Assembly (NCBI RefSeq): GCF_029643245.1
Contig: NZ_CP116398.1
Location: forward strand, 3,654,372-3,718,371
Direction of reading: 5' to 3'
Origin: Methylomonas sp. EFPC3
Lineage (GTDB): Bacteria > Pseudomonadota > Gammaproteobacteria > Methylococcales > Methylomonadaceae
DNA: 64,000 nucleotides
The translations under genes and the position numbers were made by a program. The notes under the pieces were generated by a model. The model saw nothing but the letters and a program-made list of their open reading frames with translations, had not been told where the DNA came from and did no database searches. Shown here piece after piece: positions 48,254 to 58,767 of the stretch. The number at the start of each line of letters is the position of its first letter. The stretch's first letter is position 1.

Positions 48254-49546
48254 ATGAGCTCTTTAGTTGAAGTAAAAGTCCCCGACGTCGGCAACGTGCC
48301 GGAAATCGATATTGTCGAAGTCTTGGTGCAACCCGGCGACGTGGTTGCGATCGAACAAACTCTGGCGGTGATGGAAACCGACAAGGCCACAATGGACCTG
48401 CCGTCCAGCGCGGCCGGTATCGTTAAGTCGGTCCATATCAAACCGGGCGATAAAGTCGCGGAAGGTACCTTGATCGTCACGGTCGAAGTCGGCGCCGCCG
48501 TTGCAGAGCCAGCTGCCGAAGTCGCGCCGGTGCCTGCCGCCGCCGAGCCGCCTCCGGCGCCGGTTGCGGAAGCGCCGAAAGCCGAACCGGCTAAAGCCGT
48601 GGCTGCCCCGGTAGCGCCGGTTGTTGCCAGCACCGAAGGTTATAAGCCGCATGCGACGCCGAGCGTACGCTTGTTCGCCCGCGAATTGGGCGTCGAGCTG
48701 AGCAAGATCCCGGCCGGCAGCGGCCGCAAAGGGCGGATCTTGCAGGAAGACGTGAAAAAATTCGTCAAGCAAATTATGACGTCCGGCGCCGCGGTAAGCG
48801 GTGGCGGCGCCGGCATTCCGGCCATCCCGGCGGTCGATTTCACTCAATTCGGCGAAATCGAAGAAAAGCCGTTAAGCAAAATCAAACGCCTGACTGGGCA
48901 AAATTTGACCCGGGTTTGGTTGAACCTGCCGTTGGTAACCTACCACGACGAAGTCGCGATCGACGAGATGGAAGAATTCCGCAAGGCAGTCAACGCCGGT
49001 CAAGGCAAAGACGGCATCAAAGTTACCGGCCTGGTGTTCATCATGAAAGCGCTGGTCGCGGCACTGCAGAAATTCCCATCTTTTAACAGCTCGCTATCTC
49101 CGGAAGGCGACAAGCTGTTCCTGAAAAAGTATTACCATCTCGGTATTGCGGTCGATACGCCAAATGGCCTGGTCGTGCCGGTCATCCGCGATGTCGATAA
49201 AAAAGGCATTTTTCAGTTGTCGCAAGAATTGGCCGAGCTCAGCGAATTGGCTCGCCAAGGCAAACTGAAACCGTCCGACATGCAAGGCGGTTGCATGACC
49301 ATCTCCAGCCTCGGTGGCATCGGCGGCACGGCGTTCACGCCTATCGTCAACGCGCCGGAAGTCGCGATCTTGGGTGTGACCCGCTCCAAAGTGCAGCCGG
49401 TGTGGAACGGTAAGGAATTCGAGCCGAAACTGATGTTGCCACTGGACATCACCTACGACCATCGCGTCATCGACGGTGCCGAAGGCGCCCGATTCATGGA
49501 AGCCTTGAAAGCCAATCTGGCCGATATTCGCCGGCTGTTGCTGTAA
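48254..49546 (+). CDS. aceF: Pyruvate dehydrogenase E2, dihydrolipoamide acetyltransferase
   Basis: Core acetyltransferase of the PDH complex. The 430-aa protein has one lipoyl domain (lipoylation Lys44 in METDKATMD), an Ala/Pro-rich hinge (~80-130), a peripheral subunit-binding domain (ATPSVRLFARELGV at ~134-147) and a catalytic domain with TYDHRVIDG (His403). One lipoyl domain, versus three in E. coli, is the short form common in many gammaproteobacteria. It is in an operon with aceE, and a strong hairpin follows. Confidence 0.97.
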   Translation: MSSLVEVKVPDVGNVPEIDIVEVLVQPGDVVAIEQTLAVMETDKATMDLPSSAAGIVKSVHIKPGDKVAEGTLIVTVEVGAAVAEPAAEVAPVPAAAEPPPAPVAEAPKAEPAKAVAAPVAPVVASTEGYKPHATPSVRLFARELGVELSKIPAGSGRKGRILQEDVKKFVKQIMTSGAAVSGGGAGIPAIPAVDFTQFGEIEEKPLSKIKRLTGQNLTRVWLNLPLVTYHDEVAIDEMEEFRKAVNAGQGKDGIKVTGLVFIMKALVAALQKFPSFNSSLSPEGDKLFLKKYYHLGIAVDTPNGLVVPVIRDVDKKGIFQLSQELAELSELARQGKLKPSDMQGGCMTISSLGGIGGTAFTPIVNAPEVAILGVTRSKVQPVWNGKEFEPKLMLPLDITYDHRVIDGAEGARFMEALKANLADIRRLLL

Positions 49547-49559
49547 AACCGGCCAAGTT

Positions 49560-49605
49560 GCCGCCCCGTTTATTTCCGCTCTGGAGTAAACGGGGCGGCG
49601 CTTTG
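49560..49605. terminator. Hairpin terminator after aceF
   Basis: 13-bp stem GCCGCCCCGTTTA / TAAACGGGGCGGC with a 14-nt loop, followed by a modest T-rich stretch (GCTTTGTGG). It likely also serves the convergent hisD gene. Confidence 0.7.
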
Positions 49606-49666
49606 TGGTAGAAGTTTATTCCACTCGTTCGGCATCGTCACGATCGACGGCACCGAACCTGCTCCG

Positions 49667-50968
49667 CTAAATTCTGAATTCCGCCGACCGGGCGTGCGCA
49701 GTCAAACTCTCGCCCCGCGCCAACACCGAAGCGATTTTTCCTAAATTCTGTGCTCCCGTTGCGGAGCAGTTGATCAGACTGCTGCGTTTTTGAAAGTCGT
49801 AGACGCCCAGCGGCGATGAATAACGAGCAGTACTCGAGGTGGGTAGCACGTGGTTGGGGCCGGCGCAGTAGTCGCCCAGGGCTTCGGCGGTGTAACGGCC
49901 CATGAAGATGGCACCGGCGTTGCGGATTTGCTCGGCTAAGGCTTCCGGATCGGCGACCGACAGCTCCAGATGTTCCGGCGCGATACGGTTCGCTACTTGT
50001 GCGGCTTGGTCCAGGTCGGCGACTTTGATAAAGGCGCCGCGGCCGGTCAATGAGGCTTTGATGATGGCGGCGCGCTCCATTTCCGGCAGCAGTTTATTGA
50101 TGCTGGCTTCGACTTTTTTCAGGAAGTCGGCGTCCGGGCTGATCAGGATTGCCTGGGCGTTTTCGTCGTGTTCGGCTTGCGAGAACAAATCCATTGCGAT
50201 CCAGTCCGGATCGGTTTGGCCGTCGCAGATGATCAGGATTTCGGACGGACCGGCGATCATATCGATGCCGACCTGACCGAACACCAGTTTTTTCGCCGTG
50301 GCGACATAGATGTTGCCGGGGCCGACGATTTTATCGACGGCCGGCACGGTTTCGGTGCCGTAGGCGAGTGCCGCAACGGCTTGAGCGCCGCCGATCGTGA
50401 ATACCCGGTCCACGCCGGCGACGTAGGCCGCCGCTAGCACCAGCGGATTGGTTTCGCCGCCAGGTGTTGGCACTACCATGACCAATTCGCCGACGCCGGC
50501 GACTTTGGCCGGAATCGCGTTCATCAGCACCGACGAAGGGTAAGCGGCCTTGCCGCCCGGCACGTAGAGGCCGGCTTTGTCCAGCGGCGTCACTTTCTGT
50601 CCGAGCAGGGTGCCGTCCAGTTCGGTGTATTGCCACGACTGCAATTTTTGATGTTCCGCGTAGGCCCGTACCCGGTCCGCGGCGGTTTGCAAGGCAATCG
50701 CTTGTGTGCTGGGTAGCGTGTCCCAGGCTTGCTTCAGTGCCTCCTGGCTCAGTTCCAGTTCTTTGCCGGCCTTGAATGCGGTGCGGTCGAAACGGTTGGT
50801 GTATTCCAGCAAGGCCTGGTCGCCGCGTTTTTTGACATCGGCGATGATGTCCAACACCCGTTTATGGATTTCCAAATCGTCGCTGGCGTCCCACTCCAGG
50901 CGCGCCTGCAATTGTTTGGCGAAATCGGCGGACGAACTGTCCAGGCGTAACATTTTGATCGCAGCCAT
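49667..50968 (-). CDS. hisD: Histidinol dehydrogenase
   Basis: Zinc enzyme for the last two NAD+-dependent oxidations of histidine synthesis. The 433-aa protein contains the NAD/zinc-site segments [29 protein letters not shown] and the metal-binding HDENAQA region ([11 protein letters not shown]). Length equals E. coli HisD (434). hisG begins 5 bp upstream on the same strand. The hisC gene that usually comes next is absent; the gene converges on aceF. Confidence 0.97.
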   Translation of the reverse strand: MAAIKMLRLDSSSADFAKQLQARLEWDASDDLEIHKRVLDIIADVKKRGDQALLEYTNRFDRTAFKAGKELELSQEALKQAWDTLPSTQAIALQTAADRVRAYAEHQKLQSWQYTELDGTLLGQKVTPLDKAGLYVPGGKAAYPSSVLMNAIPAKVAGVGELVMVVPTPGGETNPLVLAAAYVAGVDRVFTIGGAQAVAALAYGTETVPAVDKIVGPGNIYVATAKKLVFGQVGIDMIAGPSEILIICDGQTDPDWIAMDLFSQAEHDENAQAILISPDADFLKKVEASINKLLPEMERAAIIKASLTGRGAFIKVADLDQAAQVANRIAPEHLELSVADPEALAEQIRNAGAIFMGRYTAEALGDYCAGPNHVLPTSSTARYSSPLGVYDFQKRSSLINCSATGAQNLGKIASVLARGESLTAHARSAEFRI

Positions 50969-50973
50969 GGGGC

Positions 50974-51600
50974 TTACCTCTGCGCCAGCGTGGTTTCGAA
51001 TTGGTCTATCAAGGCTTGAATGGCTTGGTGTTTCATTTTCATCGCCGCTTTATTGACCACCAGCCTGGAGGTGATGTTGGCGATCAGTTCGCGCGGCTCC
51101 AGGCCGTTGGCTTTTAACGTATTGCCGGTGTCCACCAAGTCGACGATGCAATCGGCCAGGCCAACCAGCGGCGCCAGTTCCATCGAGCCGTACAGCTTGA
51201 TGATCTCGGCCTGCACGCCCAGGTCGGCAAAATAGCGTTGCGCGGTTTTGACGTATTTGGTCGCGACGCGTAAGCGGCCTTTGACCGGCGGCGCGCCGAC
51301 CGGGCCGGCCGTCATCAAGCGACAGCCGGCGATGCCCAAGTCCAACGGTTCGTACAAGCTTTCCGCGCCGTGCTCCAGCAAGACGTCTTTGCCGGCGATG
51401 CCGAGGTCGGCGGCGCCGTACTCGACGAAGGTCGGTACGTCGGTGGCACGGATAATCACCAATTGCACGTCGTCGCGGGTGGTTTGCAGGATCAATTTCC
51501 GGCTTTTATCCGGATCGTCGATCGGCGTGATGCCGGCCTGTTGCAAAAACGGCAGGGCTTCTTCGTAAATTCGGCCTTTGGATACGGCGATGGTTAACAT
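50974..51600 (-). CDS. hisG: ATP phosphoribosyltransferase, short form
   Basis: First step of histidine synthesis. At 208 aa it is the short HisG lacking the C-terminal ACT regulatory domain, so it should need HisZ as a regulatory partner; no hisZ is in the window. Visible motifs are ISKGR-like [14 protein letters not shown], the [20 protein letters not shown] core and the PRPP loop DLVDTGNTL. It is followed by hisD and preceded by murA (15-bp gap). Confidence 0.95.
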   Translation of the reverse strand: MLTIAVSKGRIYEEALPFLQQAGITPIDDPDKSRKLILQTTRDDVQLVIIRATDVPTFVEYGAADLGIAGKDVLLEHGAESLYEPLDLGIAGCRLMTAGPVGAPPVKGRLRVATKYVKTAQRYFADLGVQAEIIKLYGSMELAPLVGLADCIVDLVDTGNTLKANGLEPRELIANITSRLVVNKAAMKMKHQAIQALIDQFETTLAQR

Positions 51601-51615
51601 GGCTCGGGATGGGTT

Positions 51616-52914
<1,299 letters not shown>

Positions 52915-53226
52915 TCAAGGCGCGCGGTTTGCAAAATATTCGGTTTCGTCGAAGCCGCTGAGTTTGGCCAATGCCAGTAATTGGGCTGGAACGTTCTTGA
53001 AAGACAATTTGACGCGGTTGCTACGGGCCTGCTTGATCCATTCGATCATCAACGCCAGACCGGCGCTGTCGGTCATGCCGACTAGCGACAGGTCGATGCA
53101 GATGCTGTCCATGCCTTTCAGAAAGTTGAAGGACTTCAGCGATTGCTTGTCGATGCTGGCAAAAGTCAGGTTGCCTTCCACGGTGTAATGCCCTGGGGCC
53201 TGTTCGGTGACGCTCAGTTTCGGCAT
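52915..53226 (-). CDS. mlaB: MlaB-like STAS domain protein
   Basis: A 103-aa single STAS domain, the cytoplasmic partner of the MlaF ATPase in the phospholipid transporter MlaFEDB. The core SICIDLSLVGMTDSAGLALMIEW holds the DSAGL motif conserved in MlaB. Its gene immediately follows mlaD with no spacer. In E. coli and Pseudomonas mlaC stands between mlaD and mlaB; here it does not. Confidence 0.87.
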   Translation of the reverse strand: MPKLSVTEQAPGHYTVEGNLTFASIDKQSLKSFNFLKGMDSICIDLSLVGMTDSAGLALMIEWIKQARSNRVKLSFKNVPAQLLALAKLSGFDETEYFANRAP

Positions 53227-53691
53227 CTATTTGCCTTCCGCCTTGTTCAGCATGAATTTGCCGATCATTTCTTCCAGAACGATGGCCGAGCTGGTGATGT
53301 CGAGCTGGCTCTTATCGTGCAGGTATTCTTCCGACGAGCCGGGGTCGATACTGATGTACTGCTCGCCCAACAGGCCGGCAGTATAAATGCTGGCGCCCGA
53401 ATCCATCGGGATGTTGTCGTACTTGGATTCGATGCGCATTTCGACGATGGATTCGTGGCTGTTGCGATCCAGCCGGATCGACGATACCCGGCCAATGCGG
53501 ACGCCGGCGATCGATACCGGCGATTTGACTTTCAGGCCGCCGGAGTTTTGAAAATGGGCAATCACCGTGTAACTGTCGTCACCGGTGTAGGTTCCCAGAT
53601 TACTGACTTGTAAAGCCATGTAGAACAACGCGGCAATGCCGGAGGCGACAAAAAATCCGACCAGAGTATCCTGGGTCTTGGAATGCGGCAT
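53227..53691 (-). CDS. mlaD: MlaD, phospholipid transport MCE protein
   Basis: A 154-aa inner-membrane-anchored periplasmic MCE protein that forms the hexameric ring on MlaFE. One N-terminal helix (LVGFFVASGIAALFYMALQV) precedes the MCE domain, with VAIAGVRIGRV-like VSIAGVRIGRVSSIRL and GLLGEQYISIDPG. ATG 53691 lies 1 nt after the mlaE stop; an in-frame ATG at 53706 inside mlaE is less likely. Shorter than E. coli MlaD (183 aa), mainly at the C-terminus. Confidence 0.93.
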   Translation of the reverse strand: MPHSKTQDTLVGFFVASGIAALFYMALQVSNLGTYTGDDSYTVIAHFQNSGGLKVKSPVSIAGVRIGRVSSIRLDRNSHESIVEMRIESKYDNIPMDSGASIYTAGLLGEQYISIDPGSSEEYLHDKSQLDITSSAIVLEEMIGKFMLNKAEGK

Positions 53692-53692
53692 G

Positions 53693-54475
53693 TTAAATGT
53701 CTCCAAACATGAGTGCGGTTAAGATGAAATCCAGTGCCAATACCGAAAACGCCGAGTTGACCACGGTGCGAGTGGTGGCTCGGCTGACCCCTTCCGAGGT
53801 TGGGATGGCGTCGTAGCCTTCGAACAGGGCGATCCAGGATACGACGAAGCCGAACACGACGCTTTTGATTACGCCATTAACGATGTCTTCGCGAAAATCG
53901 ATGCTGGCCTGCATTTGCGCCCAAAATGCGCCGTCGTCGACGCCGAGCATGCCGACGCCGACCAGATGGCCGCCCATGATGCCGATCGCGCTGAACAGTG
54001 CGGCCAGTAACGGCATGGCCAAAAAGCCGGCCAGAAAGCGCGGGGAGATGATGCGGTTGATCGGGTCGACCGCCATCATCTCCATACCGGACAGTTGTTC
54101 GGTGGCTTTCATCAGGCCAATCTCGGCGGTCAGCGCAGATCCCGCCCGGCCGGCGAACAATAAGGCGGAAACCACCGGCCCCAGTTCCCGGACCAGCGAA
54201 GCGGCGACCATTACGCCCAACGATTCTTCGGCGCCGAAGTCCGACAGGATGTTGAAGCCTTGCAAACCGAGCACCATGCCGACGAACAGGCCGGAAATGG
54301 TGATGATCAGAAACGACAGCACGCCGACCGAATACATCTGCTTCAGCAGCAAATTCGGGCGCGGCATTACTTCCCCGATGCCGGTCAGCGTATGCAGCAG
54401 AAAGAAAGTGCCGCGCCCCAATTTGGCAAAAGCGCTGCGCGTGGTTTTTCCCAGGGTTTGCAGTAATTCGAGCAT
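53693..54475 (-). CDS. mlaE: MlaE, phospholipid ABC transporter permease
   Basis: A 260-aa inner-membrane permease with about five or six hydrophobic segments. The family signatures [19 protein letters not shown] and [20 protein letters not shown] are present. Works with MlaF, MlaD and MlaB to move phospholipids between the membranes. It follows mlaF after an 18-bp gap and touches mlaD. Confidence 0.95.
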   Translation of the reverse strand: MLELLQTLGKTTRSAFAKLGRGTFFLLHTLTGIGEVMPRPNLLLKQMYSVGVLSFLIITISGLFVGMVLGLQGFNILSDFGAEESLGVMVAASLVRELGPVVSALLFAGRAGSALTAEIGLMKATEQLSGMEMMAVDPINRIISPRFLAGFLAMPLLAALFSAIGIMGGHLVGVGMLGVDDGAFWAQMQASIDFREDIVNGVIKSVVFGFVVSWIALFEGYDAIPTSEGVSRATTRTVVNSAFSVLALDFILTALMFGDI

Positions 54476-54493
54476 CGCGTTCTCAAATAGGGC

Positions 54494-55312
54494 TTATTTG
54501 CCGGACAACAAGTCGTCCAGATAATCTGGAGCGGGGTAGTGGAAATGTACCGGGCCGTCGGCGTAACCGTTCATGAACTGTTCCACCCACTCCGAATCGG
54601 AGGCTGCCAATTGTTGTGGAGTCCCTTGGCCAATCACTTTTCCGCCAGACAGAACGTAGATGTAATCGGCAATCGCCGCGGTTTCCTGGACGTCGTGGGA
54701 GACGATGATGCTGGTCAGGCCGAGCGTGGTGTTCAAGGCTTTGATCAAATGCACCAACGCGCCCATCGAGATCGGGTCCTGGCCGGTAAACGGTTCGTCG
54801 TACATGATCATCATCGGGTCCAACGCGATGGCCCGGGCCAGAGCGACCCGGCGCGCCATGCCGCCGGACAGTTCGTTCGGCATCAGGCGGTGAGCACCGC
54901 GCAAACCGACGGCATGGAGTTTCATCAACACCAGGGTGCGGATCATCGATTCCGGCAGGTGGGTGTGCTCCCGCAGCGGAAACGCCACATTGTCGTAAAC
55001 GTTCATGTCGGTGAGCAGGGCGCCGCTTTGGAACAGCATGCCCATCCGTTTGCGTAAATTGTACAAGTCGCGGGTCGGCAAACGATGAACATTCAAACCG
55101 TCGACATTGATTTGGCCGCGTTCGGGAGTCAGTTGGCCGCCGATCAGTTTCAGCAGTGTGGTTTTGCCGGTGCCGCTGGGGCCCATGATGGCGGTGATTT
55201 TGCCGCGTTGGATTTCGAGATCGATGCCGTCGAATATCTTTCTGGCGCCCCTGGAAAAGCTCAAGTTGCTGATTGAAACGATGTTGCTTTCCGGGCTTGC
55301 GCTAGTGGCCAT
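54494..55312 (-). CDS. mlaF: MlaF, phospholipid ABC transporter ATPase
   Basis: A 272-aa ATP-binding protein with Walker A GPSGTGKTT, signature LSGGMARRVALARAI and Walker B MIMYDEPF followed by a TGQDP segment specific to Mla-type ATPases. First gene of the minus-strand run mlaF-E-D-B-murA-hisG-hisD, which reads divergently from kdsD across a 106-bp gap. Confidence 0.96.
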   Translation of the reverse strand: MATSASPESNIVSISNLSFSRGARKIFDGIDLEIQRGKITAIMGPSGTGKTTLLKLIGGQLTPERGQINVDGLNVHRLPTRDLYNLRKRMGMLFQSGALLTDMNVYDNVAFPLREHTHLPESMIRTLVLMKLHAVGLRGAHRLMPNELSGGMARRVALARAIALDPMMIMYDEPFTGQDPISMGALVHLIKALNTTLGLTSIIVSHDVQETAAIADYIYVLSGGKVIGQGTPQQLAASDSEWVEQFMNGYADGPVHFHYPAPDYLDDLLSGK

Positions 55313-55418
55313 CTGCTGTGATTACAGGAGTATCTGGTTTGGTAACAGGTTATTTTCTATGACTGGTCGCGAATAAGTCAATGACTTGGGGTGAAAAGTC
55401 GATCAAGAACATGCAATA

Positions 55419-56432
55419 ATGATTCCTTTTTACTCAAGTGTGCGGAGTCGGTTTTCGGTGGGCGGCGATCAGAACATTCAGGCGTTGGCGTTGGCGGTGA
55501 TTCAAACCGAAATGCAAGCCGTGGCAGCGTTGGCCGCGCGTATCGACCACCAGTTCGTTGCTGCTTGCCGTCTGTTACTGGCTTGCAAAGGCCGAGTAGT
55601 GGTTACTGGCATGGGCAAATCCGGACATATCGCCGGTAAAATCGCCGCAACTTTGGCCAGCACCGGCACGCCGGCGTTTTTCGTGCATCCGGGTGAAGCC
55701 AGTCACGGCGACTTGGGCATGATCACCCGTCAGGACGTGGTCTTGGCCCTGTCTAATTCCGGCGAAACCGGAGAAATTCTGACGATTTTGCCTATCATTA
55801 AGCGCCTGGGCGTGCCCTTGATTGCGTTGACCGGCAATCCCGGCTCGACGTTGGCAAAGTTTGCAACGGCGCACATCGATGTTGCAGTTGAACAAGAGGC
55901 TTGCCCGTTGGGTTTGGCGCCCACCGCCAGCACTACCGCGGCATTGGTGATGGGGGATGCCTTGGCCGTCTCTTTACTGGAAACTCGCGGATTTACTCGG
56001 GACGATTTCGCGCTATCGCATCCGGGCGGCAGTTTGGGTAAGCGATTGCTGTTGCAGGTCGGCGACATCATGCATCGTGGCGGCGAAGTGCCGGTGGTAT
56101 CCGATATGGTGTTGGTCGGCGAGGCTTTGCTGGAAATGACCGGCAAAAAACTGGGAATGACTGCGGTGGTGGATGGCGACGGTCGCGTGGCTGGAGTGTT
56201 TACCGACGGCGATTTGCGGCGGATGCTGGAGAAAAACCTGGATGTGCACCTGACCCGGATTGCGGAAGTCATGACCCGGAATTGCAAGTCCGTCGACGAA
56301 CGCATGTTGGCGGCCGAGGCGATGCAGATCATGGAGGCCAAAAAAATTAATGCCTTGTTGGTGGTCGACGAAAATAATAAGTTGCTCGGCGCATTGAATA
56401 TGCATGATTTGTTGCGGGCCGGGATTGTTTGA
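55419..56432 (+). CDS. kdsD: D-arabinose 5-phosphate isomerase
   Basis: Converts ribulose 5-phosphate to arabinose 5-phosphate for Kdo synthesis. The 337-aa protein has an N-terminal SIS domain ([29 protein letters not shown]) and two C-terminal CBS domains (~210-335), as in E. coli KdsD (328 aa). First gene of the plus-strand LPS operon; kdsC begins 13 bp downstream. Confidence 0.95.
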   Translation: MIPFYSSVRSRFSVGGDQNIQALALAVIQTEMQAVAALAARIDHQFVAACRLLLACKGRVVVTGMGKSGHIAGKIAATLASTGTPAFFVHPGEASHGDLGMITRQDVVLALSNSGETGEILTILPIIKRLGVPLIALTGNPGSTLAKFATAHIDVAVEQEACPLGLAPTASTTAALVMGDALAVSLLETRGFTRDDFALSHPGGSLGKRLLLQVGDIMHRGGEVPVVSDMVLVGEALLEMTGKKLGMTAVVDGDGRVAGVFTDGDLRRMLEKNLDVHLTRIAEVMTRNCKSVDERMLAAEAMQIMEAKKINALLVVDENNKLLGALNMHDLLRAGIV

Positions 56433-56445
56433 AGCGTGAGCGGAA

Positions 56446-56979
56446 ATGTTTGAATTAAGTCCTGAACAACTCGCCATCGTCCGCGAGCTCAAATTGTTGG
56501 TGTTGGATGTCGACGGCGTGCTGACCGACGGCCGTCTGTTTTTCGACGATGGCGGCAGAGAGTACAAATGCTTTCACGCCCGCGACGGCCACGGTATCAA
56601 GTTGCTGCGTCAAACCGGTGTCGAAGTCGCGGTCATTTCCGGCCGAAAATCCAATTCGGTGACGTTGCGGATGCAGGGGCTTGGCGTCGAGCATGTCTAT
56701 CAGGGGCATGAAAACAAGCGAGCGGCTTTCGCCGACGTGTTGCAGCGATTGAATTTGCAGTCGCGGCAAGTGGCTTATGTCGGCGATGACGTTTTGGATT
56801 TGCCGGTCATGCGCCAGGTCGGGTTTGCCGTGGCGGTGCAGGATGCCAATTTTGCGGTGTTGGCACATGCGCATTGGCAAACCAAAGTCCCCGGCGGCTT
56901 GGGTGCCGTGCGCGAGGTGTGCGATTTGATCATGCATGCTCAAGGGACGCTGGATGGGGTGTTGCACAACTATTTATGA
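56446..56979 (+). CDS. kdsC: 3-deoxy-D-manno-octulosonate 8-phosphate phosphatase
   Basis: HAD-family phosphatase releasing free Kdo. The 177-aa protein opens with LLVLDVDGVLTDGRLFFDD (DxD nucleophile), has a small-cap-less C0 fold and ends with GDDVLDLPVMRQVG. Overlaps lptC by 4 bp (ATGA). Confidence 0.96.
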   Translation: MFELSPEQLAIVRELKLLVLDVDGVLTDGRLFFDDGGREYKCFHARDGHGIKLLRQTGVEVAVISGRKSNSVTLRMQGLGVEHVYQGHENKRAAFADVLQRLNLQSRQVAYVGDDVLDLPVMRQVGFAVAVQDANFAVLAHAHWQTKVPGGLGAVREVCDLIMHAQGTLDGVLHNYL

Positions 56980-57542
56980 CATCGCAGCGGAATTTTCAGA
57001 TTTTTGTCTACGTCGGCTTGGCCGCTTTGTTGTCGTGGTGGCTGGTGCAGCTTAACGAACAGCGTGACGCCGAAATAAAAATTGCCGAAAATAGCCCGGA
57101 TTTTTTCAGCGTCGGTTATTACAAAAAAGAGATGGATTTGGACGGCTTGCCGAAAAGCGAATTGTCGGCTGACAGAATGGAGCATTACAAGGCCGACGGC
57201 AGCACGCATCTGCAGCAGCCGGTCATGACGCTGTTCAATCCCAATCAAAAGCCATGGTCGATCAAATCCGAAACCGGAATCATGGCGGCGGACGGTGATA
57301 GTTTGCAGTTGAACGGCAAAGCTTATATCAATCGTGATGCATCGAAAACCAATTCGGCTTTAACCATTAACACATCGGATTTGCGAGTTAAACTCGCCAG
57401 TCATTTTGCAGAGACCCAAGCTTGGGCGGAAATCATCAGTCCCCCCAATAGAACGGAAGGGATAGGAATGGAGGCGACTTTCGTCAGTCCGATTCACCTG
57501 AAATTGTTGTCCAAAGTGAAAGGTCGCTATGAAATTAAGTAG
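56976..57542 (+). CDS. lptC: LPS export protein LptC
   Basis: A 188-aa bitopic protein: one N-terminal helix (FVYVGLAALLSWWLVQLNE), then a periplasmic beta-jellyroll that passes LPS from LptBFG to LptA. Conserved core segments are YYKKEMDLDG and AETQAWAEIISPPNRTEG. The start is ATG 56976 inside the kdsC stop; the longer frame reads out of kdsC. Its 3' end overlaps lptA by 14 bp. Confidence 0.92.
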   Translation: MTSQRNFQIFVYVGLAALLSWWLVQLNEQRDAEIKIAENSPDFFSVGYYKKEMDLDGLPKSELSADRMEHYKADGSTHLQQPVMTLFNPNQKPWSIKSETGIMAADGDSLQLNGKAYINRDASKTNSALTINTSDLRVKLASHFAETQAWAEIISPPNRTEGIGMEATFVSPIHLKLLSKVKGRYEIK

Positions 57543-58029
57543 AATAGTGGGGGTAGGCCTGTTTTTGTCGGCGGGGCTTGCGTTCGGTTTGGAGTCGGAT
57601 TCCGAGCAGCCTGTTTATATCGATTCCAATAACGCCGTTTACGATGAAAAAAGCCAGATCAGTACCTACACCGGTAATGTGGTGGCGACCCAGGGCAGTA
57701 TCAGAATCGACGCCGACCAGTTGGTGGTGCATCTGAAAGACGGCGCTATCACCAAACTGGTGGCGACGGGTAAGCCGTCCCGTTTCAAACAATTGCCGGC
57801 CGTGGGTAAGGAAGAAATGCACGGCGAGGGTTTGATCAACGAGTTTTATCCGGACAAGAATTTGTTGATCTTTATGAAAAATGCTTCGGTTTGGCAGGGT
57901 GATGCCAAACAATCCAGCGAGTACATAGAGTACGATACCAAAAACTCGTTGTTGAAAGCCGGTGAGTCCAATTCCGATGGCAAGCGGGTGCACTCGGTGA
58001 TTCAGCCCAAAACCAAGAAGGCCCAATAG
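57529..58029 (+). CDS. lptA: LPS transport periplasmic protein LptA
   Basis: A 166-aa periplasmic bridge protein with a signal peptide ending in AFG and an OstA-like beta-jellyroll: PVYIDSNNAVYDEKSQISTY, TGNVVATQGSIRIDADQL. Oligomers connect LptC to the outer-membrane LptD. It overlaps lptC and, by one base (TAGTG), lptB. Confidence 0.94.
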   Translation: MKLSRIVGVGLFLSAGLAFGLESDSEQPVYIDSNNAVYDEKSQISTYTGNVVATQGSIRIDADQLVVHLKDGAITKLVATGKPSRFKQLPAVGKEEMHGEGLINEFYPDKNLLIFMKNASVWQGDAKQSSEYIEYDTKNSLLKAGESNSDGKRVHSVIQPKTKKAQ

Positions 58030-58754
58030 TGGCGCGCTTGGTGGCAACCGAGTTGTACAAGCGGTACAGCTCACGCAACGTCGTCGATGGCGTCAGTTTG
58101 CAGGTCGATACCGGCGAGGTGGTGGGCTTGCTCGGCCCTAACGGCGCCGGTAAAACCACTAGCTTCTACATGATGGTGGGGCTGGTGAAGGCGGACAGAG
58201 GCGATATTTTTCTCGACGACCAACGGATTACGCTGCATCCGATGCATCGGCGGGCAAGATTGGGGATAGGCTATCTAGCCCAGGAAGCATCGGTATTTCG
58301 TAAGCTCAGTGTCGCCGACAACTTGCGCGCGGTACTGCAGATTCGTGACGATTTGACCGATGGCCAGATCGAACTGGTCATCGACGAATTGTTGGGGGAG
58401 TTCGGTATCGGCCACTTGCGCAACCAGTTGGCATTGGGGCTGTCGGGCGGCGAGCGGCGGCGGGTCGAGATTGCCCGGGCTTTGGCCAGCGAACCGCAGT
58501 TTATTTTGTTGGACGAACCGTTTGCCGGCGTCGATCCGATCTCGGTTTTGGAATTGCAAAAAATTATCGCGCATCTGAAGCAGCGCGGTATCGGTATCCT
58601 GATCACCGAGCATAAAGTTAGGGAAACATTGGAAATATGCGATCGCGCCTACATCTTGAACGAAGGCAAGGTTATCGCCGAAGGGCAATCCCGCCAACTT
58701 GTCGAGAACGACGAGGTGCGCAGAGTGTATCTGGGCGAAAAATTCAGTTTATAA
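58029..58754 (+). CDS. lptB: LPS export ABC ATPase LptB
   Basis: A 241-aa ATPase of the LptB2FG extractor. It has Walker A GPNGAGKTTSFYMMVG, LSGGERRRVEIARALA, Walker B FILLDEPFAGVDPISV and the late TEHKVRETLEICDRAYI, all near-invariant in LptB. A GTG start at 58029 overlaps the lptA stop; no ATG is available nearby. rpoN follows 13 bp later. Confidence 0.97.
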   Translation: MARLVATELYKRYSSRNVVDGVSLQVDTGEVVGLLGPNGAGKTTSFYMMVGLVKADRGDIFLDDQRITLHPMHRRARLGIGYLAQEASVFRKLSVADNLRAVLQIRDDLTDGQIELVIDELLGEFGIGHLRNQLALGLSGGERRRVEIARALASEPQFILLDEPFAGVDPISVLELQKIIAHLKQRGIGILITEHKVRETLEICDRAYILNEGKVIAEGQSRQLVENDEVRRVYLGEKFSL

Positions 58755-58767
58755 AATCCGAGTAGTC